From contig JAFRBX010000055.1 in the NCBI GenBank assembly GCA_017404665.1, positions 1 through 47,759 of the forward strand: a DNA stretch of 47,759 bases, written 5' to 3'. How positions within the stretch are numbered: position 1 is the first letter of the stretch; each line of letters starts with the position of its first letter. A program made the translations under genes and the position numbers. Positions 5,967 through 16,005 of the stretch are shown here, piece after piece. This DNA is from Ruminococcus sp. (GTDB lineage: Bacteria > Bacillota > Clostridia > Oscillospirales > Acutalibacteraceae). The notes beneath the pieces are model-generated. The model did not search any database. It saw only the letters and a program-made list of their open reading frames with translations, and had not been told where the DNA came from.

Positions 5967-6272
5967 TCATCTTGTCAAGCGGATGATCTGACCCGGATAG
6001 ATCGTATTGGGATCCTCCAGACGGTTCAGCATCAGGATATCGTTGATTTCCAGCCCGTAGCGGTCCGCGATGCTGACCAGCGTATCTCCGGGACGCACTA
6101 CATAGTAGCGCGGAGAACTGATTTCCTCGATCGGCAGCACCAGCTCCTGCCCCGGATAGATTGTGTAGGGACAGCGAAGCCCGTTCGCTTCGGCAATCTC
6201 CCTCACCGTTGTGCCGAAAAACTGCGCGATCGCATACAGCGTGTTTCCCGGTCGGACGGTATATGTTACCAT
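5967..6272 (-). CDS. two-LysM-domain protein
   Basis: 101 residues made almost entirely of two LysM repeats. The first, about residues 3-47, reads YTVRPGNTLYAIA...YPGQELVLP. The second, about residues 55-100, reads YYVVRPGDTLVSIADRYG...YPGQIIRL. LysM domains bind N-acetylglucosamine-containing glycans such as peptidoglycan. There is no signal peptide or catalytic domain. It may act inside the mother cell in spore envelope assembly, as SafA-like LysM proteins do, or be exported by another route; nearness to spoVM makes the first idea attractive but unproven. The start is firm: AAAGGAG lies eight bases upstream of ATG 6272. Confidence 0.85.
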   Translation of the reverse strand: MVTYTVRPGNTLYAIAQFFGTTVREIAEANGLRCPYTIYPGQELVLPIEEISSPRYYVVRPGDTLVSIADRYGLEINDILMLNRLEDPNTIYPGQIIRLTR

Positions 6273-6450
6273 TGTTGATTCTCCTTTCCGGTGTTCGGTA
6301 TTATATCCTATGCGTCAAGGCACTGAACGGTGCGGAAAATACGGAAAATTTTATCGAAGTTTATTATCTATAATTCTGAATAAGAATTAAGTTTATACAC
6401 TTTTTTGTTATGATAATCATGTACAATACCGCCAAATTGGGGTTGTTAAA

Positions 6451-9390
6451 TTGTTGTTTAAACGTATAATTTCACTATTTTTCGTGTTGATTTTAGCGTT
6501 CTCTGTTACGGTTACCTGCGTTTATGCCGATGAGGAGGACGGAGAGGAGCTCGCTGTGGAAGAAGTCCTCGCAGAAGAAGAGACTGAAGAAGAGACCGAA
6601 GCCTCCACCGAAGCTCCTACGCAGCCTCCGACAGAGCCTCCCAAGCCTGATCCGAATAAGCTCGGCTATGCCGCCTACGCAAAGAAGCTCGACGAGACAG
6701 TCTATACCGACTCGGATCTCGGCGCGACCTATATCGAAGACCACACCACCTTCAAGGTCTGGTCGCCTGCCGCTAAGGACGTGAAGGTCTGCATCTACAA
6801 GACCGGCTCCGATGAGGAAGAGGGCTTCAACACTATCGCTGTCAAGCCGATGAAATACTCCAAGAGCGTCGGCACGTGGTACATCACGCTCGACGGCGAT
6901 TATAAGAATATGTACTACACCTATAAGGTGACGGTAGGGGACAGCACCTACGAGGTCGTAGACCCCTACGCTAAGGCTGTCGGCGTCAACGGCAACCGCG
7001 GCATGATCGTCGATTTGCGCGAGACCGATCCCGAGGGCTGGGCGGACGACAGCTTCAGCCGCGCGGATTATGCGACCGACGCGGTCGTATGGGAGGTCAG
7101 CGTGCGCGACTTTTCCGCCGCCGCGTCCTCCGGCGTCAGCGAAGCGAACCGCGGCAAGTTTCTCGCGTTCACCGAGGATGATACCACGCTCGACGGCGCT
7201 GAGGGCGGCGCTTCCACTTGTGTTGCGTACCTTAAGGAGCTGGGCGTCAACTATGTCCAGATCAATCCGTTTTATGATTTTGCCTCGATCGACGAGGCGG
7301 AGCCGCTCGACGAGCAGTATAACTGGGGCTATGATCCCAAGAACTACAACGTTCCGGAGGGCTCCTATTCGTCTGATCCCTATGACGGACGCATCCGCAT
7401 CAAGGAATGCAAGCAGATGATCCAAGCGCTCCATAACGCCGGCATCGGCGTCATCATGGACGTTGTCTATAACCATACCTATTACTCTGAGGATTCGTTC
7501 TTCAATCAGCTCGTGCCGAGCTATTATCACCGCATCAAAGAGGACGGAAGCTGGTCGAACGGCTCAGGCTGCGGCAACGACGTCGCGACCGAGCGCACGA
7601 TGGTAAGCAAATTTATCCGTGAATCCGTCGCCTACTGGGCACAGGAATATCATATCGACGGCTTCCGCTTCGATCTGATGGGCTTGATGGATGTGGACAC
7701 CATGAACGGTATCCGCACCGATCTGGACGCTTTGCCCGACGGTAAAAGAATCATCATGTACGGTGAAGCGTGGAACATGACCACATCTGTTTCCTCCGAC
7801 ACCCTGCTCGCAACACAGGATAATCTGTATCAGCTCAGCCAGCGGATCGGCGCGTTCAACGATACCGGGCGCGACGCGATCAAGGGTTCCAACTTCAACG
7901 CGGCTGAAAAAGGCTTTGTGCAGGAGGGCTCCGGAAAAAGCGGCGTGCGCGACGCGATCGACGGCAGCGGCGCGGGCTGGGCGCAGGTGCCCAACCAGTG
8001 CGTGAACTACGCCTCCTGCCACGATAACCTGACTCTATATGATAAACTGACCGCTTCGGTCTATAATGATAAAAAGTACACCCTGCGGCGCGACGATCTG
8101 GTCGCGATGAACCGTCTTTCGGCGGCGACCGTGCTGATGTCGCGCGGCATGCCGTTCATGCTGGCGGGCGAGGAGCTCGGCAGGACAAAAGAGGGCGATG
8201 AGAACTCCTATCAGTCGTCGGTAGAAATCAATCAGATCGACTGGAAGAGCCGCTATCGCTTTACCTCGCTGACCGACTATTATCAGGGCTTGATCAAGAT
8301 CCGCAAGGCGATCCCCGCGCTTCGCGACGCGACAGGCAAAAATTCTGACATTGAATATCTGGAAACATCCGAAAAGAATGTGATCGCCTATTCTATCGGC
8401 GGCAGCGGTTCGACGACCTTGATTGTCGCGCTCAACGGCGATCCCGAGAATTCGGCTAAGATAAGTTTGCCTGACGGCGATTGGGTCGTCATCGCGGATG
8501 AAAACCGCGCGGGCTTAGTCTCTCTCGGCGCTGTGAGCGGCAGTGTCAATGTGTCCGCATCCTCCGCCTGTATCCTGATCGACGCCGAAAGCTTTTCTGC
8601 TGTTGAGGAGAGCGCCGAAGAATGCCTGATGTACATCCGTTATAAAGAAAAAAACAGCGGTGCGATCGTTTGTGAAGAACGACTGACCGGTCAGATGAAG
8701 GACAGCTATGTAGCGGCGACGCCGTCCGAGATACTGTTCAATTATAATATCCTGTCTCGTTCCGCACTCAGCGGCACCTTCAGCAAGGCTTTCGATGTCA
8801 TCGAGGTGGAGTGTGAAGCCTACGAGGGTGATTATTCCACCGTGACCGTCAAATATCTCGACGAGGAGGGTGATCCCCTCGCCAATACTGTCGTCATGAC
8901 CAACCGTGTAGGTCAGCAGTTTTTTACACCGTCTATCCCCGGCGTCAAGGGCTACGCGCTCAATCTTGATGAGCTCCCCGACAACGGCGCGGGCAAATAC
9001 ACCGAGGAGCCGATCGAAGTCATCTATCGCTATGTGAAAGCGGAAGACGGCGGCGAAGGAGAGGATGAAGCCATCTGCTCTGCCAACGTCATTTATCTGG
9101 CTGACGACGGCACGATCCTTGAGCTCAAGTCTTATCAGGGCGTCGAGGGCGATAAGCTCATGATCGAGGATATGGAATTCGACGGCTATGAATACTACGA
9201 TATCTCCAACGAAAACGCGCTGTTCGATCAGACCGAGCTCAACGTTCTGCTCTATTATCAGACTCCGAAAGCGAATTACCTGATCTATCTGATCGTCGCG
9301 GGCGCCGCGATCGTCCTTTTGGGCGGCATCGCTTTGATTGCCGGAACATCCAAAACGCGCAAAATGAAGGCGATCGACATCGAGGAGTAA
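6451..9390 (+). CDS. membrane-anchored type I pullulanase (GH13) with MucBP-like repeats
   Basis: 979 residues, TTG start. Signal peptide (KRIISLFFVLILAFSVTVTCVYA), then an acidic Glu-rich and Pro/Thr linker (about 27-70), a CBM48-like module (about 80-180) and a GH13 barrel. Pullulanase signature YNWGYDP is present; the nucleophile is D408 (DGFRFD), the acid/base E439 (MYGEAW) and the third carboxylate D525 (SCHDN). Two MucBP-like beta domains follow (about 790-930), then a C-terminal membrane helix with a basic stop-transfer tail (SKTRKMK). There is no LPXTG, so the membrane helix is the anchor. It would cleave alpha-1,6 branches of pullulan, amylopectin and branched dextrins at the cell surface. 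Close paralogue of the next gene, same strand, 120 bases apart. Confidence 0.92.
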   Translation: MLFKRIISLFFVLILAFSVTVTCVYADEEDGEELAVEEVLAEEETEEETEASTEAPTQPPTEPPKPDPNKLGYAAYAKKLDETVYTDSDLGATYIEDHTTFKVWSPAAKDVKVCIYKTGSDEEEGFNTIAVKPMKYSKSVGTWYITLDGDYKNMYYTYKVTVGDSTYEVVDPYAKAVGVNGNRGMIVDLRETDPEGWADDSFSRADYATDAVVWEVSVRDFSAAASSGVSEANRGKFLAFTEDDTTLDGAEGGASTCVAYLKELGVNYVQINPFYDFASIDEAEPLDEQYNWGYDPKNYNVPEGSYSSDPYDGRIRIKECKQMIQALHNAGIGVIMDVVYNHTYYSEDSFFNQLVPSYYHRIKEDGSWSNGSGCGNDVATERTMVSKFIRESVAYWAQEYHIDGFRFDLMGLMDVDTMNGIRTDLDALPDGKRIIMYGEAWNMTTSVSSDTLLATQDNLYQLSQRIGAFNDTGRDAIKGSNFNAAEKGFVQEGSGKSGVRDAIDGSGAGWAQVPNQCVNYASCHDNLTLYDKLTASVYNDKKYTLRRDDLVAMNRLSAATVLMSRGMPFMLAGEELGRTKEGDENSYQSSVEINQIDWKSRYRFTSLTDYYQGLIKIRKAIPALRDATGKNSDIEYLETSEKNVIAYSIGGSGSTTLIVALNGDPENSAKISLPDGDWVVIADENRAGLVSLGAVSGSVNVSASSACILIDAESFSAVEESAEECLMYIRYKEKNSGAIVCEERLTGQMKDSYVAATPSEILFNYNILSRSALSGTFSKAFDVIEVECEAYEGDYSTVTVKYLDEEGDPLANTVVMTNRVGQQFFTPSIPGVKGYALNLDELPDNGAGKYTEEPIEVIYRYVKAEDGGEGEDEAICSANVIYLADDGTILELKSYQGVEGDKLMIEDMEFDGYEYYDISNENALFDQTELNVLLYYQTPKANYLIYLIVAGAAIVLLGGIALIAGTSKTRKMKAIDIEE

Positions 9391-9396
9391 ATTAGC

Positions 9397-9414
9397 CTTC
9401 CCCTCAAGGGGAAG
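9397..9414. repeat. CTTCCCCT/AGGGGAAG hairpin
   Basis: A perfect 8-bp stem with a CA loop directly after the pullulanase stop. It resembles the start of intergenic GCCTTCCCCT...AGGGGAAGG repeats and has no T run, so termination is uncertain. The rest of the gap to 9510 shows only the AAGGAGG site of the next gene. Confidence 0.5.
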
Positions 9415-9510
9415 ATGTGCTTTACGTTGACTTCGCGCGGTGTATCCGCCGATCCATATGCTTATGATCATGTTTTTCATAAAATATTAATCTTTTAAGG
9501 AGGAAAACGC

Positions 9511-12500
9511 ATGAAAAAAACAAGAAAACTCATATCTCTGCTCTTGTGTGTCGCGCTTGTTGTTTCGGTGATGTCCGTTGCGGTCGTATCGACCTCCGCT
9601 GCGGCTAATCCCTTCAGCGACGCCGCGATGGCGCTGGATCAGGAATATGCCTATGACGGAGAATTAGGCGCGATCTATTCTCCCGACGCGACCACCTTCA
9701 AGGTGTGGGCGCCGCTGGCGACTGAGGTAACGCTCAACCGCTATGCCACCGGCTCCGACGATGAGAATGGCGCTGAGGACCTCGGCACTGTTCCCATGGA
9801 AAAGCTGATGGACGGCGACACTTGGACAGGCGTTTGGACTGTCACCGTAGAGGGCGACATCGTCAACACCTACTACACCTACTCTATCACCAACCCTAAT
9901 CACATCTACGGCGCGACCGCTAACGTGACCCGCGAAACACAGGACGTCTATTCCTATGCTGTCGGCGTTAACGGCAACCGCTCCATGGTAGTCGATCTCG
10001 ACGCTACCGATCCCGAGGGCTGGGATAACGATTCTCACGTCTTCACCGACACCCAGACCGACGCGATCATCTGGGAAGTTCAGGTCAAGGATTTCTCCTA
10101 TGCGGAGAATTCCGGCGTCAGCGACGCGAACCGCGGCAAGTTCCTCGCGTTCACCGAGAACGGCACCACTCTCAACAACGAGGGCAATATTGCGACCTGT
10201 ATCGACTATCTGAAGAATCTGGGCGTTACCCATGTTCAGATCAACCCCTTCTATGATTTTGCGACCATCGACGAATCCGGCGACGACAGCCAGTTCAACT
10301 GGGGCTATGACCCGAAGAACTACGGCGTTCCCGAGGGTTCCTACTCCACCAATCCCTACGACGGCAACGTCCGCATCAATGAGTGCAAGCAGATGATCCA
10401 AGCGCTGCATGACGCGGGCATCGGCGTTATCATGGACGTGGTTTATAACCACACCTACTCGGTCGACTCGTGCTTTACCGCCTGTGTTCCCGAGTATTAC
10501 TACAGAATGGCTGCCGACGGCGGCTACAGCCAGCAGTCCGGCTGCGGCAACGATACCGCCTCCGAGCGCGCAATGTACCGTAAGTATATGCGCGAAATGC
10601 TCAACTACTGGACAACTGAGTATCATATCGACGGTTACCGCTTCGACCTGATGGGCGTTCACGACGGCGAGACCATGAACATGATTCGCGACGATATGGA
10701 CGCGATCGACAGCCGTATCATCATGTACGGCGAGGGCTGGGCAGGCGACACTGTATACGATCCCACCACCTGTGCCGGTACAGAAACCTTCATGACCACA
10801 CAGGGCAACTCCGCGAAGCTCTCTACCCGCATCGGCTTCTTCAATGACCAGATCCGTGACGCCATCAAGGGCAATGTCTTCCACAAGGAAGAGGGCGGTT
10901 TTGTACAGAACGTCAAGACCTCCGCTCCCGGCGTCAACTACGGTATCCGCGCGAACACCATCGGCAAGGCGAGATGGCACGCGCAGTCGCCCGAGCAGTG
11001 TCTGACCTATGCTTCCTGCCACGATAACTACACGCTTTATGATAAGCTCGCTTACGTCGATCAGGGCGGCACCGTTGCCAACTACCGTCAACGTTTTGCG
11101 AACGTTGTCAAGCAGAACAAGCTGACCGGCGCTATTATCAGCTCCTGCCAGGGCATGGACTTCATCCTCGCGGGCGAGGAGATGGGCCGCTCGAAGGACG
11201 GCGACGAGAACTCCTACAAGAGCGCTGCTACCCTGAATATGATCGACTGGTCGCTCTTAAAGACCAATGCCGATATCGTATCCTATTACAGAGGCTTGTT
11301 CGAGCTGAGAAAGGCGTTCTCTCCCTTTACCGCAAATGTTACCGACACGGATGATGACAGCTACGAATATATCTTTGAAACCTCCTCTACAGGTTCCGTG
11401 AACCCCATCGCATATACGATCCATAACAACGTTGAGGGTGAGTGGAACAAGATAGCTGTGATCTACAACGGCGGCGATAAGCAGACCACCTTCACCTTCA
11501 AGGGCAAGAAGGACAATACCATCAACGCCGACACCGAATGGGTCATCGTCGCGAACGATCAGGTAGCAGGCGTACAGAACCTCGGCGAGACCAAGGGTCT
11601 GTCCTTTACCGTTCCCGCGTATTCCGCTCTGATCGCAGTCGAAAAGAGCACCTATGAAGAAGCTGCTATCGCTTCCGATTTCTCCACCCTGACCATCAAC
11701 AGTGTGGATAAGAACGGCAATAGCCTTTCGACCAACACCCTGATCGGTAAGCCCGGCGAAGGCTATGAGGTATCTCCCGACGGCTCTATCCCGATCGAGT
11801 ATGAGCTGAACGCCGTCGAAGGCGACGAGATCGGTACTTTCTCTGACGAGCCTACGACAGTTACCTACAAATATGTTGATTACGTTCCCGAGAGATTCCG
11901 CGCGCCTGACGGTGACATAAACGACGACGGTGTTGTCGATATCATCGACGTGACCGTTCTCCAGAGATATCTCGCTCGTTTCATTAAGCTCGATGAAGAG
12001 CATGCGGCACGCGGCGACTACGATCAGGACGGCAAGACCGATTCTCCCGACGTCACCCTGCTCCAGCGCTGGCTTGCCGGTTCGATCGCTCCCACAAACA
12101 CCGTTACCACCCGCTATCTCGGCAGACTGGACGACGGCACCGTGAGAGCCATCGGTTCCGCTACCGTTGAGAAGTATCGCTACGGCGAGGCGTACACAAC
12201 CGAGCCGCAGACGATCGCTTACTATAAGCTTACCGAAACTCCCGCCAATGCTTCCGGCTTTGTCACCAAGAAGACGGTCGTCACCTACTGGTATGCCTAC
12301 AGCGTGGCAAGCCCGAAGATGCACGTCAAGCACAGCGGCGATCTGGATTGGGCACCCAACCTCTGGGCGTGGGCGTATGACGGCTCCGGTCAGGCAATCA
12401 ATTGCTATGACGGATGGCCGGGCTTACTGCTCACCGATCCCGACGGCGACGGCTGGTACGATGTGACCTTCCCGATCCCCGGAGGCCTCAACTACTACTT

Positions 12501-12681
12501 CATCATCAGCAACAACGCGAATCCGCAGACCAAGGACTACGGAGTAATCGACGGTCAGAACGTCGGTATCTCCTACGATGAGTATCCCGAGATCTGGGTT
12601 GTCATTCAGGACGATCTGGTCGGCAAGAACAACGGCGACTGGTGCAAGTACTATAATTACAATCCCGATTTGGAAAATTAA
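9511..12681 (+). CDS. secreted type I pullulanase (GH13) with dockerin and starch-binding module
   Basis: 1056 residues behind AAGGAGG. Signal peptide (KKTRKLISLLLCVALVVSVMSVAVVSTSAAA), CBM48-like module (about 45-150), GH13 barrel with FNWGYDP, nucleophile D379 (DGYRFD), acid/base E408 (MYGEGW) and D505 (SCHDN). A MucBP-like domain (about 723-792) is followed by a type I dockerin (about 800-862) with two intact calcium loops, DINDDGVVDIID and DYDQDGKTDSPD. A second MucBP-like segment comes next, then a C-terminal CBM26/CBM25-like module (about 935-1050; WAPNLWAWAYDG, GWPGLLLTDPDGDGWY). The dockerin implies attachment to a cohesin scaffold, as in the R. bromii amylosome; no cohesin gene is in the window. 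Confidence 0.93.
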   Translation: MKKTRKLISLLLCVALVVSVMSVAVVSTSAAANPFSDAAMALDQEYAYDGELGAIYSPDATTFKVWAPLATEVTLNRYATGSDDENGAEDLGTVPMEKLMDGDTWTGVWTVTVEGDIVNTYYTYSITNPNHIYGATANVTRETQDVYSYAVGVNGNRSMVVDLDATDPEGWDNDSHVFTDTQTDAIIWEVQVKDFSYAENSGVSDANRGKFLAFTENGTTLNNEGNIATCIDYLKNLGVTHVQINPFYDFATIDESGDDSQFNWGYDPKNYGVPEGSYSTNPYDGNVRINECKQMIQALHDAGIGVIMDVVYNHTYSVDSCFTACVPEYYYRMAADGGYSQQSGCGNDTASERAMYRKYMREMLNYWTTEYHIDGYRFDLMGVHDGETMNMIRDDMDAIDSRIIMYGEGWAGDTVYDPTTCAGTETFMTTQGNSAKLSTRIGFFNDQIRDAIKGNVFHKEEGGFVQNVKTSAPGVNYGIRANTIGKARWHAQSPEQCLTYASCHDNYTLYDKLAYVDQGGTVANYRQRFANVVKQNKLTGAIISSCQGMDFILAGEEMGRSKDGDENSYKSAATLNMIDWSLLKTNADIVSYYRGLFELRKAFSPFTANVTDTDDDSYEYIFETSSTGSVNPIAYTIHNNVEGEWNKIAVIYNGGDKQTTFTFKGKKDNTINADTEWVIVANDQVAGVQNLGETKGLSFTVPAYSALIAVEKSTYEEAAIASDFSTLTINSVDKNGNSLSTNTLIGKPGEGYEVSPDGSIPIEYELNAVEGDEIGTFSDEPTTVTYKYVDYVPERFRAPDGDINDDGVVDIIDVTVLQRYLARFIKLDEEHAARGDYDQDGKTDSPDVTLLQRWLAGSIAPTNTVTTRYLGRLDDGTVRAIGSATVEKYRYGEAYTTEPQTIAYYKLTETPANASGFVTKKTVVTYWYAYSVASPKMHVKHSGDLDWAPNLWAWAYDGSGQAINCYDGWPGLLLTDPDGDGWYDVTFPIPGGLNYYFIISNNANPQTKDYGVIDGQNVGISYDEYPEIWVVIQDDLVGKNNGDWCKYYNYNPDLEN

Positions 12682-12700
12682 ACATTCACGATAGCTTGTG

Positions 12701-12726
12701 TGAGCCCATCCGCACGGATGGGCTCA
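12701..12726 (+). terminator. hairpin after the dockerin pullulanase
   Basis: Perfect 11-bp stem TGAGCCCATCC (12701-12711) / GGATGGGCTCA (12716-12726), GCAC loop. The following TCGGCTATTCTT is only weakly T-rich. The rest of the 240-base gap before the next gene holds a CCGCTTG/CAAGCGG hairpin (12832-12858) and no clear promoter. Confidence 0.5.
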
Positions 12727-12920
12727 TCGGCTATTCTTCATCAGGCGAAAAATGTCATTTTAAGTATCAGATCCTATTTTGATCCGTTTAACAAAATATG
12801 TTCTGCTGCCGTGAACGGCTTTTTGCTAAAACCGCTTGACCCATTCGGAAGCAAGCGGCTTTCGCAAAAAGTCTGCGCAAAACCGATTATCCTGCCATCG
12901 CTTTTTCAAAGGGAGTATCC

Positions 12921-15900
12921 ATGAGTAATAAAGCAAACAACAGCCTTACGCCGCAGCAGTATATCCGATCACAGGGATATACCTACTTTGCCTTCATCAG
13001 CTATCGGCATCTGGACAAAAAATGGGCGATATGGCTCAAGAGAAAACTGCAGTCATACCGTTTGCCCGTCAAAACGCATGAGCAATACAGCGACCTGCCC
13101 TCGCGGATCAGCCCGATTTTTCTGGACAGGGACAACATGCGCTCGGGAGAACTGAAAAAGCTTGAGCGGGAAGAGGTGCAGTCCTCCAAATTTCTGATCG
13201 TCATTTGTTCCAAAAACGCTTTTCGGCATTCTGATAACATTGATGATGAAATTCATTATTTTATCGAGGGCGGCGGCGATTTGTCGCACATCATCCCGTT
13301 TGTCATAGATCAATCCGAGCATCCCGAGGAGGAGTGTTTCCCCGCAAAGCTTCAGGAACTGTACAAAGCGGCAGCGTCATCGAAAAAAACATCAGAACAT
13401 AAACCGACAGACAGTCCGGAAGTTAAGCCGGAAGAAAAAGCATCAGGTAAGCCGGTCGTCTTCAATATTCATGATTTCGGCAAAAACGACGCTTTTTTGA
13501 AGGTTGTCGCCAAGATGCACGGCATCAAGTCCGACGAGCTGGAAGCAGAAGAAAAAATCAGAAGAAAAAAACACAGAATCATCAATACCGCTGTCGCCGC
13601 GGTTCTCGCGGTCGCGATGTGCGCAGCGGCATATTATTGCTGGGATTACTATGTTCCCAAGCGACACTATTATCTGGACTATACCGAGGTATACGGACTG
13701 CCGAAGGGAATAGGAGAACTGCAGCGAGCAGAAACGAAGTCGTTGAATCAGTTTTTTACGATCGTCTCACGCGGCGGGAAGATCCGGGAGCTCAGGCTTG
13801 AAAATGCTTACGGTCAAATCGTCATATCGAGCTGGACGAAAAGCGACGACGGGGCTATCCATGCCGTGTACGGCTACACGGATGACGGAACGCTGAGCAC
13901 GGTGACCCATTACGACGCTAATGATAATCCGATCGGTGAATACAGCTATTCCGGCGCAAATCTGAAAACGATCGACTTAAGGAATCATGTCGCCGAAAAC
14001 AGCAGTGATTATGACAGAAGCACGTCGCTTTCTGCACACTCTACGGGTTGGCTGAGCACAAACAGCGATCAGACGTCTCAAAACGGAAACGTGATGCGTT
14101 ATTTGGTCGATTATGATGAAGACGGCTATGTCAAAGAAATTCGCTATGCCTGTAACACCATGAATTATGTTGCTGCGGACGCCGACGGCGTCAGCGGCGT
14201 CAGATTCGAGCGCGACGAATGGGGGCGGGTGATTCGCGAATCATATCTGATATTTACCGGAGAGGGAAAAACTGCGGAAAACCCTGAGGACTATGAGATC
14301 ATCGGCTCGCGGACAGGCGTAGCGGCGGTCGAATATGACTATGATGGCTTTGACGGAGTTGAAACACGCTTTTTGGACGTCAGCGGCAAACTGACGACCG
14401 GGTTTCTTTCCGTCTGTGTCGATCGGTTGGAATACAAGGACCATAATGTTGTGAAAAGTTCTTACTATGACGCTGACGGCAGACCGATGTTCAGCTCAGG
14501 CGGTTACGCGTCGTATGAAGCTGTGTATGACGATCACGGGAACGAAATCAGAGAGAGCTACTGCGGGACCGACGGCGAGCTTGTGATGCTGGACGACGGT
14601 TACGCGTTTACCGAAAGTGAATTTGATGACTGCGGAAATATCATCAGGCTTTGTTATTACGGGACCGATGGCACGCCCGTGACGAACAGCGACGGCTATG
14701 CGTCGTTTGAGAGAACGTATGACGCGAACAGGAATCCAATCAAGATTTCTTTCTTCGGCGTTGACGGAAGTCCGGTTATGCATAAAGACGGATACTCGTC
14801 AAGTGTGCTCGCTTATGACGACCGCGGAAACGCGACTTATCAGGCGTTTTTCGGCACGGACGGCGCTCCGGTGCTGATTAATGAGGGGTACGCGTGCGTA
14901 AAAATCGAATATAACAAGCAGGACCTGGAAATCAAAGATAGTTATTTCGGCACTGACGGCAACCCCGTTTTAAGCAGTATCGGAAACGCGTCATGGGAGT
15001 TCGAGTATGACGAATGGGAAAACAAGATCAAAGCGAGCGCCTTCGGAATACGCGGAGAGCCTGTCGTCATCAATGACGGATACTCCTATTGGGAATGTGA
15101 ATATACCAATCGCGGCAGCATCCGGAGAATGTGCAGCTACGGAACCGACGGGGAACCGGTGCTGTCAAAGAATGGTTACGCGGCGGTTGAAATCGATTAC
15201 GACGATTGGGGGAACGAGATCGGGAAGCGCTTTTACGGCGCGGACGGAAAGCCTGTCATCATCAATGACGGCTTTGCGTCGTTTGAGAGTGAATTTGATA
15301 ACAGAGGGAACGTCATCAAGATGACATTTTACGGCACGGATGATGCTCCGATTTTAACCGGCAGCGGTTATGCCGCGGCAACATGCGAATATGATAAGAG
15401 AGGCAATCGGACCAAGCTGAGCTGTTACGGCGTTGACGGAAGACCGATACTGAGCGCGGCCGGCTACGCTGTTATGCTCAAAGAATACAATGACAAGGGC
15501 AAAGAGATCAGATCAAGCTATTACGGTATAGACGGTGAACCGACCCTCATTGATAACGGTTATGCTTCGAACGTGACTGAATATGACGAGAGAGGCAACA
15601 GTATCCGACTGAGCTATTACGATATCAAAGGAGATCCGGTACTGACCGCCGACGGCTATGCTTCAGTCAAACAAGAGTATGACGAAAGGGGCGGCGTTAC
15701 CAAAATGAGCTTTTTCGGTACTGATGACAAGCTCTTGATAAACGCGGGCGGATACGCGGTAATGGAAAGTGAATACGACGAGAGAGGAAATGAAATCAGG
15801 AGGAGCTATTACGGCGCCGACGATCAACTGATTATGAGCAGTGAGGGCTTTGCGTACGCCGAGGTCCAATATGATGAAAAGGGAAGTCCCGTTTCATTGA

Positions 15901-15935
15901 TCAGATACGACGCGGACGGTAATATCATAGAATGA
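12921..15935 (+). CDS. TIR-domain receptor-like membrane protein with 32-residue tandem repeats (paralogue 1)
   Basis: 1004 residues; AAAGGGA lies six bases before the ATG. An N-terminal TIR domain (about 17-150) has FAFISYRHLDKKWAIWL, SPIFLDRDNMRSGEL and KFLIVICSKN. E110 of IDDEI is at the position of the catalytic glutamate of NAD-cleaving TIRs. A Pro/Glu/Lys linker leads to a juxtamembrane KVVAKMHGIKSDEL segment, a basic RRKKHR stop and one membrane helix (about 219-240). The outer part has a proximal domain (about 245-525) and 14 full plus one short tandem repeat of exactly 32 residues (528-1004), pattern GYAxxExEYDERGNxIxxS, then YYGxDGxPV. The repeats resemble RHS/YD-type strands but carry no toxin domain. 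Inferred topology is TIR inside, repeats outside. Ligand and output are unknown. Confidence 0.8.
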   Translation: MSNKANNSLTPQQYIRSQGYTYFAFISYRHLDKKWAIWLKRKLQSYRLPVKTHEQYSDLPSRISPIFLDRDNMRSGELKKLEREEVQSSKFLIVICSKNAFRHSDNIDDEIHYFIEGGGDLSHIIPFVIDQSEHPEEECFPAKLQELYKAAASSKKTSEHKPTDSPEVKPEEKASGKPVVFNIHDFGKNDAFLKVVAKMHGIKSDELEAEEKIRRKKHRIINTAVAAVLAVAMCAAAYYCWDYYVPKRHYYLDYTEVYGLPKGIGELQRAETKSLNQFFTIVSRGGKIRELRLENAYGQIVISSWTKSDDGAIHAVYGYTDDGTLSTVTHYDANDNPIGEYSYSGANLKTIDLRNHVAENSSDYDRSTSLSAHSTGWLSTNSDQTSQNGNVMRYLVDYDEDGYVKEIRYACNTMNYVAADADGVSGVRFERDEWGRVIRESYLIFTGEGKTAENPEDYEIIGSRTGVAAVEYDYDGFDGVETRFLDVSGKLTTGFLSVCVDRLEYKDHNVVKSSYYDADGRPMFSSGGYASYEAVYDDHGNEIRESYCGTDGELVMLDDGYAFTESEFDDCGNIIRLCYYGTDGTPVTNSDGYASFERTYDANRNPIKISFFGVDGSPVMHKDGYSSSVLAYDDRGNATYQAFFGTDGAPVLINEGYACVKIEYNKQDLEIKDSYFGTDGNPVLSSIGNASWEFEYDEWENKIKASAFGIRGEPVVINDGYSYWECEYTNRGSIRRMCSYGTDGEPVLSKNGYAAVEIDYDDWGNEIGKRFYGADGKPVIINDGFASFESEFDNRGNVIKMTFYGTDDAPILTGSGYAAATCEYDKRGNRTKLSCYGVDGRPILSAAGYAVMLKEYNDKGKEIRSSYYGIDGEPTLIDNGYASNVTEYDERGNSIRLSYYDIKGDPVLTADGYASVKQEYDERGGVTKMSFFGTDDKLLINAGGYAVMESEYDERGNEIRRSYYGADDQLIMSSEGFAYAEVQYDEKGSPVSLIRYDADGNIIE

Positions 15936-16005
15936 GATGCCGATCGCTGCATAATAATGAAGTTTTTGTTGTTACCATACGCTCATCAGAAGAGGGAGGA
16001 CGATT

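Noticed and set aside
6493-7530. Long open frame antisense to the first pullulanase (345 codons)
   Set aside because: A by-product of GC-rich codon usage opposite a clear GH13 gene; the same holds for 8515-9480, 9664-11091 and 11257-12333.
6451-9390. Sortase anchoring of the first pullulanase
   Set aside because: There is no LPXTG-like motif before the terminal helix; the tail SKTRKMKAIDIEE is too long and acidic for a sorting signal.
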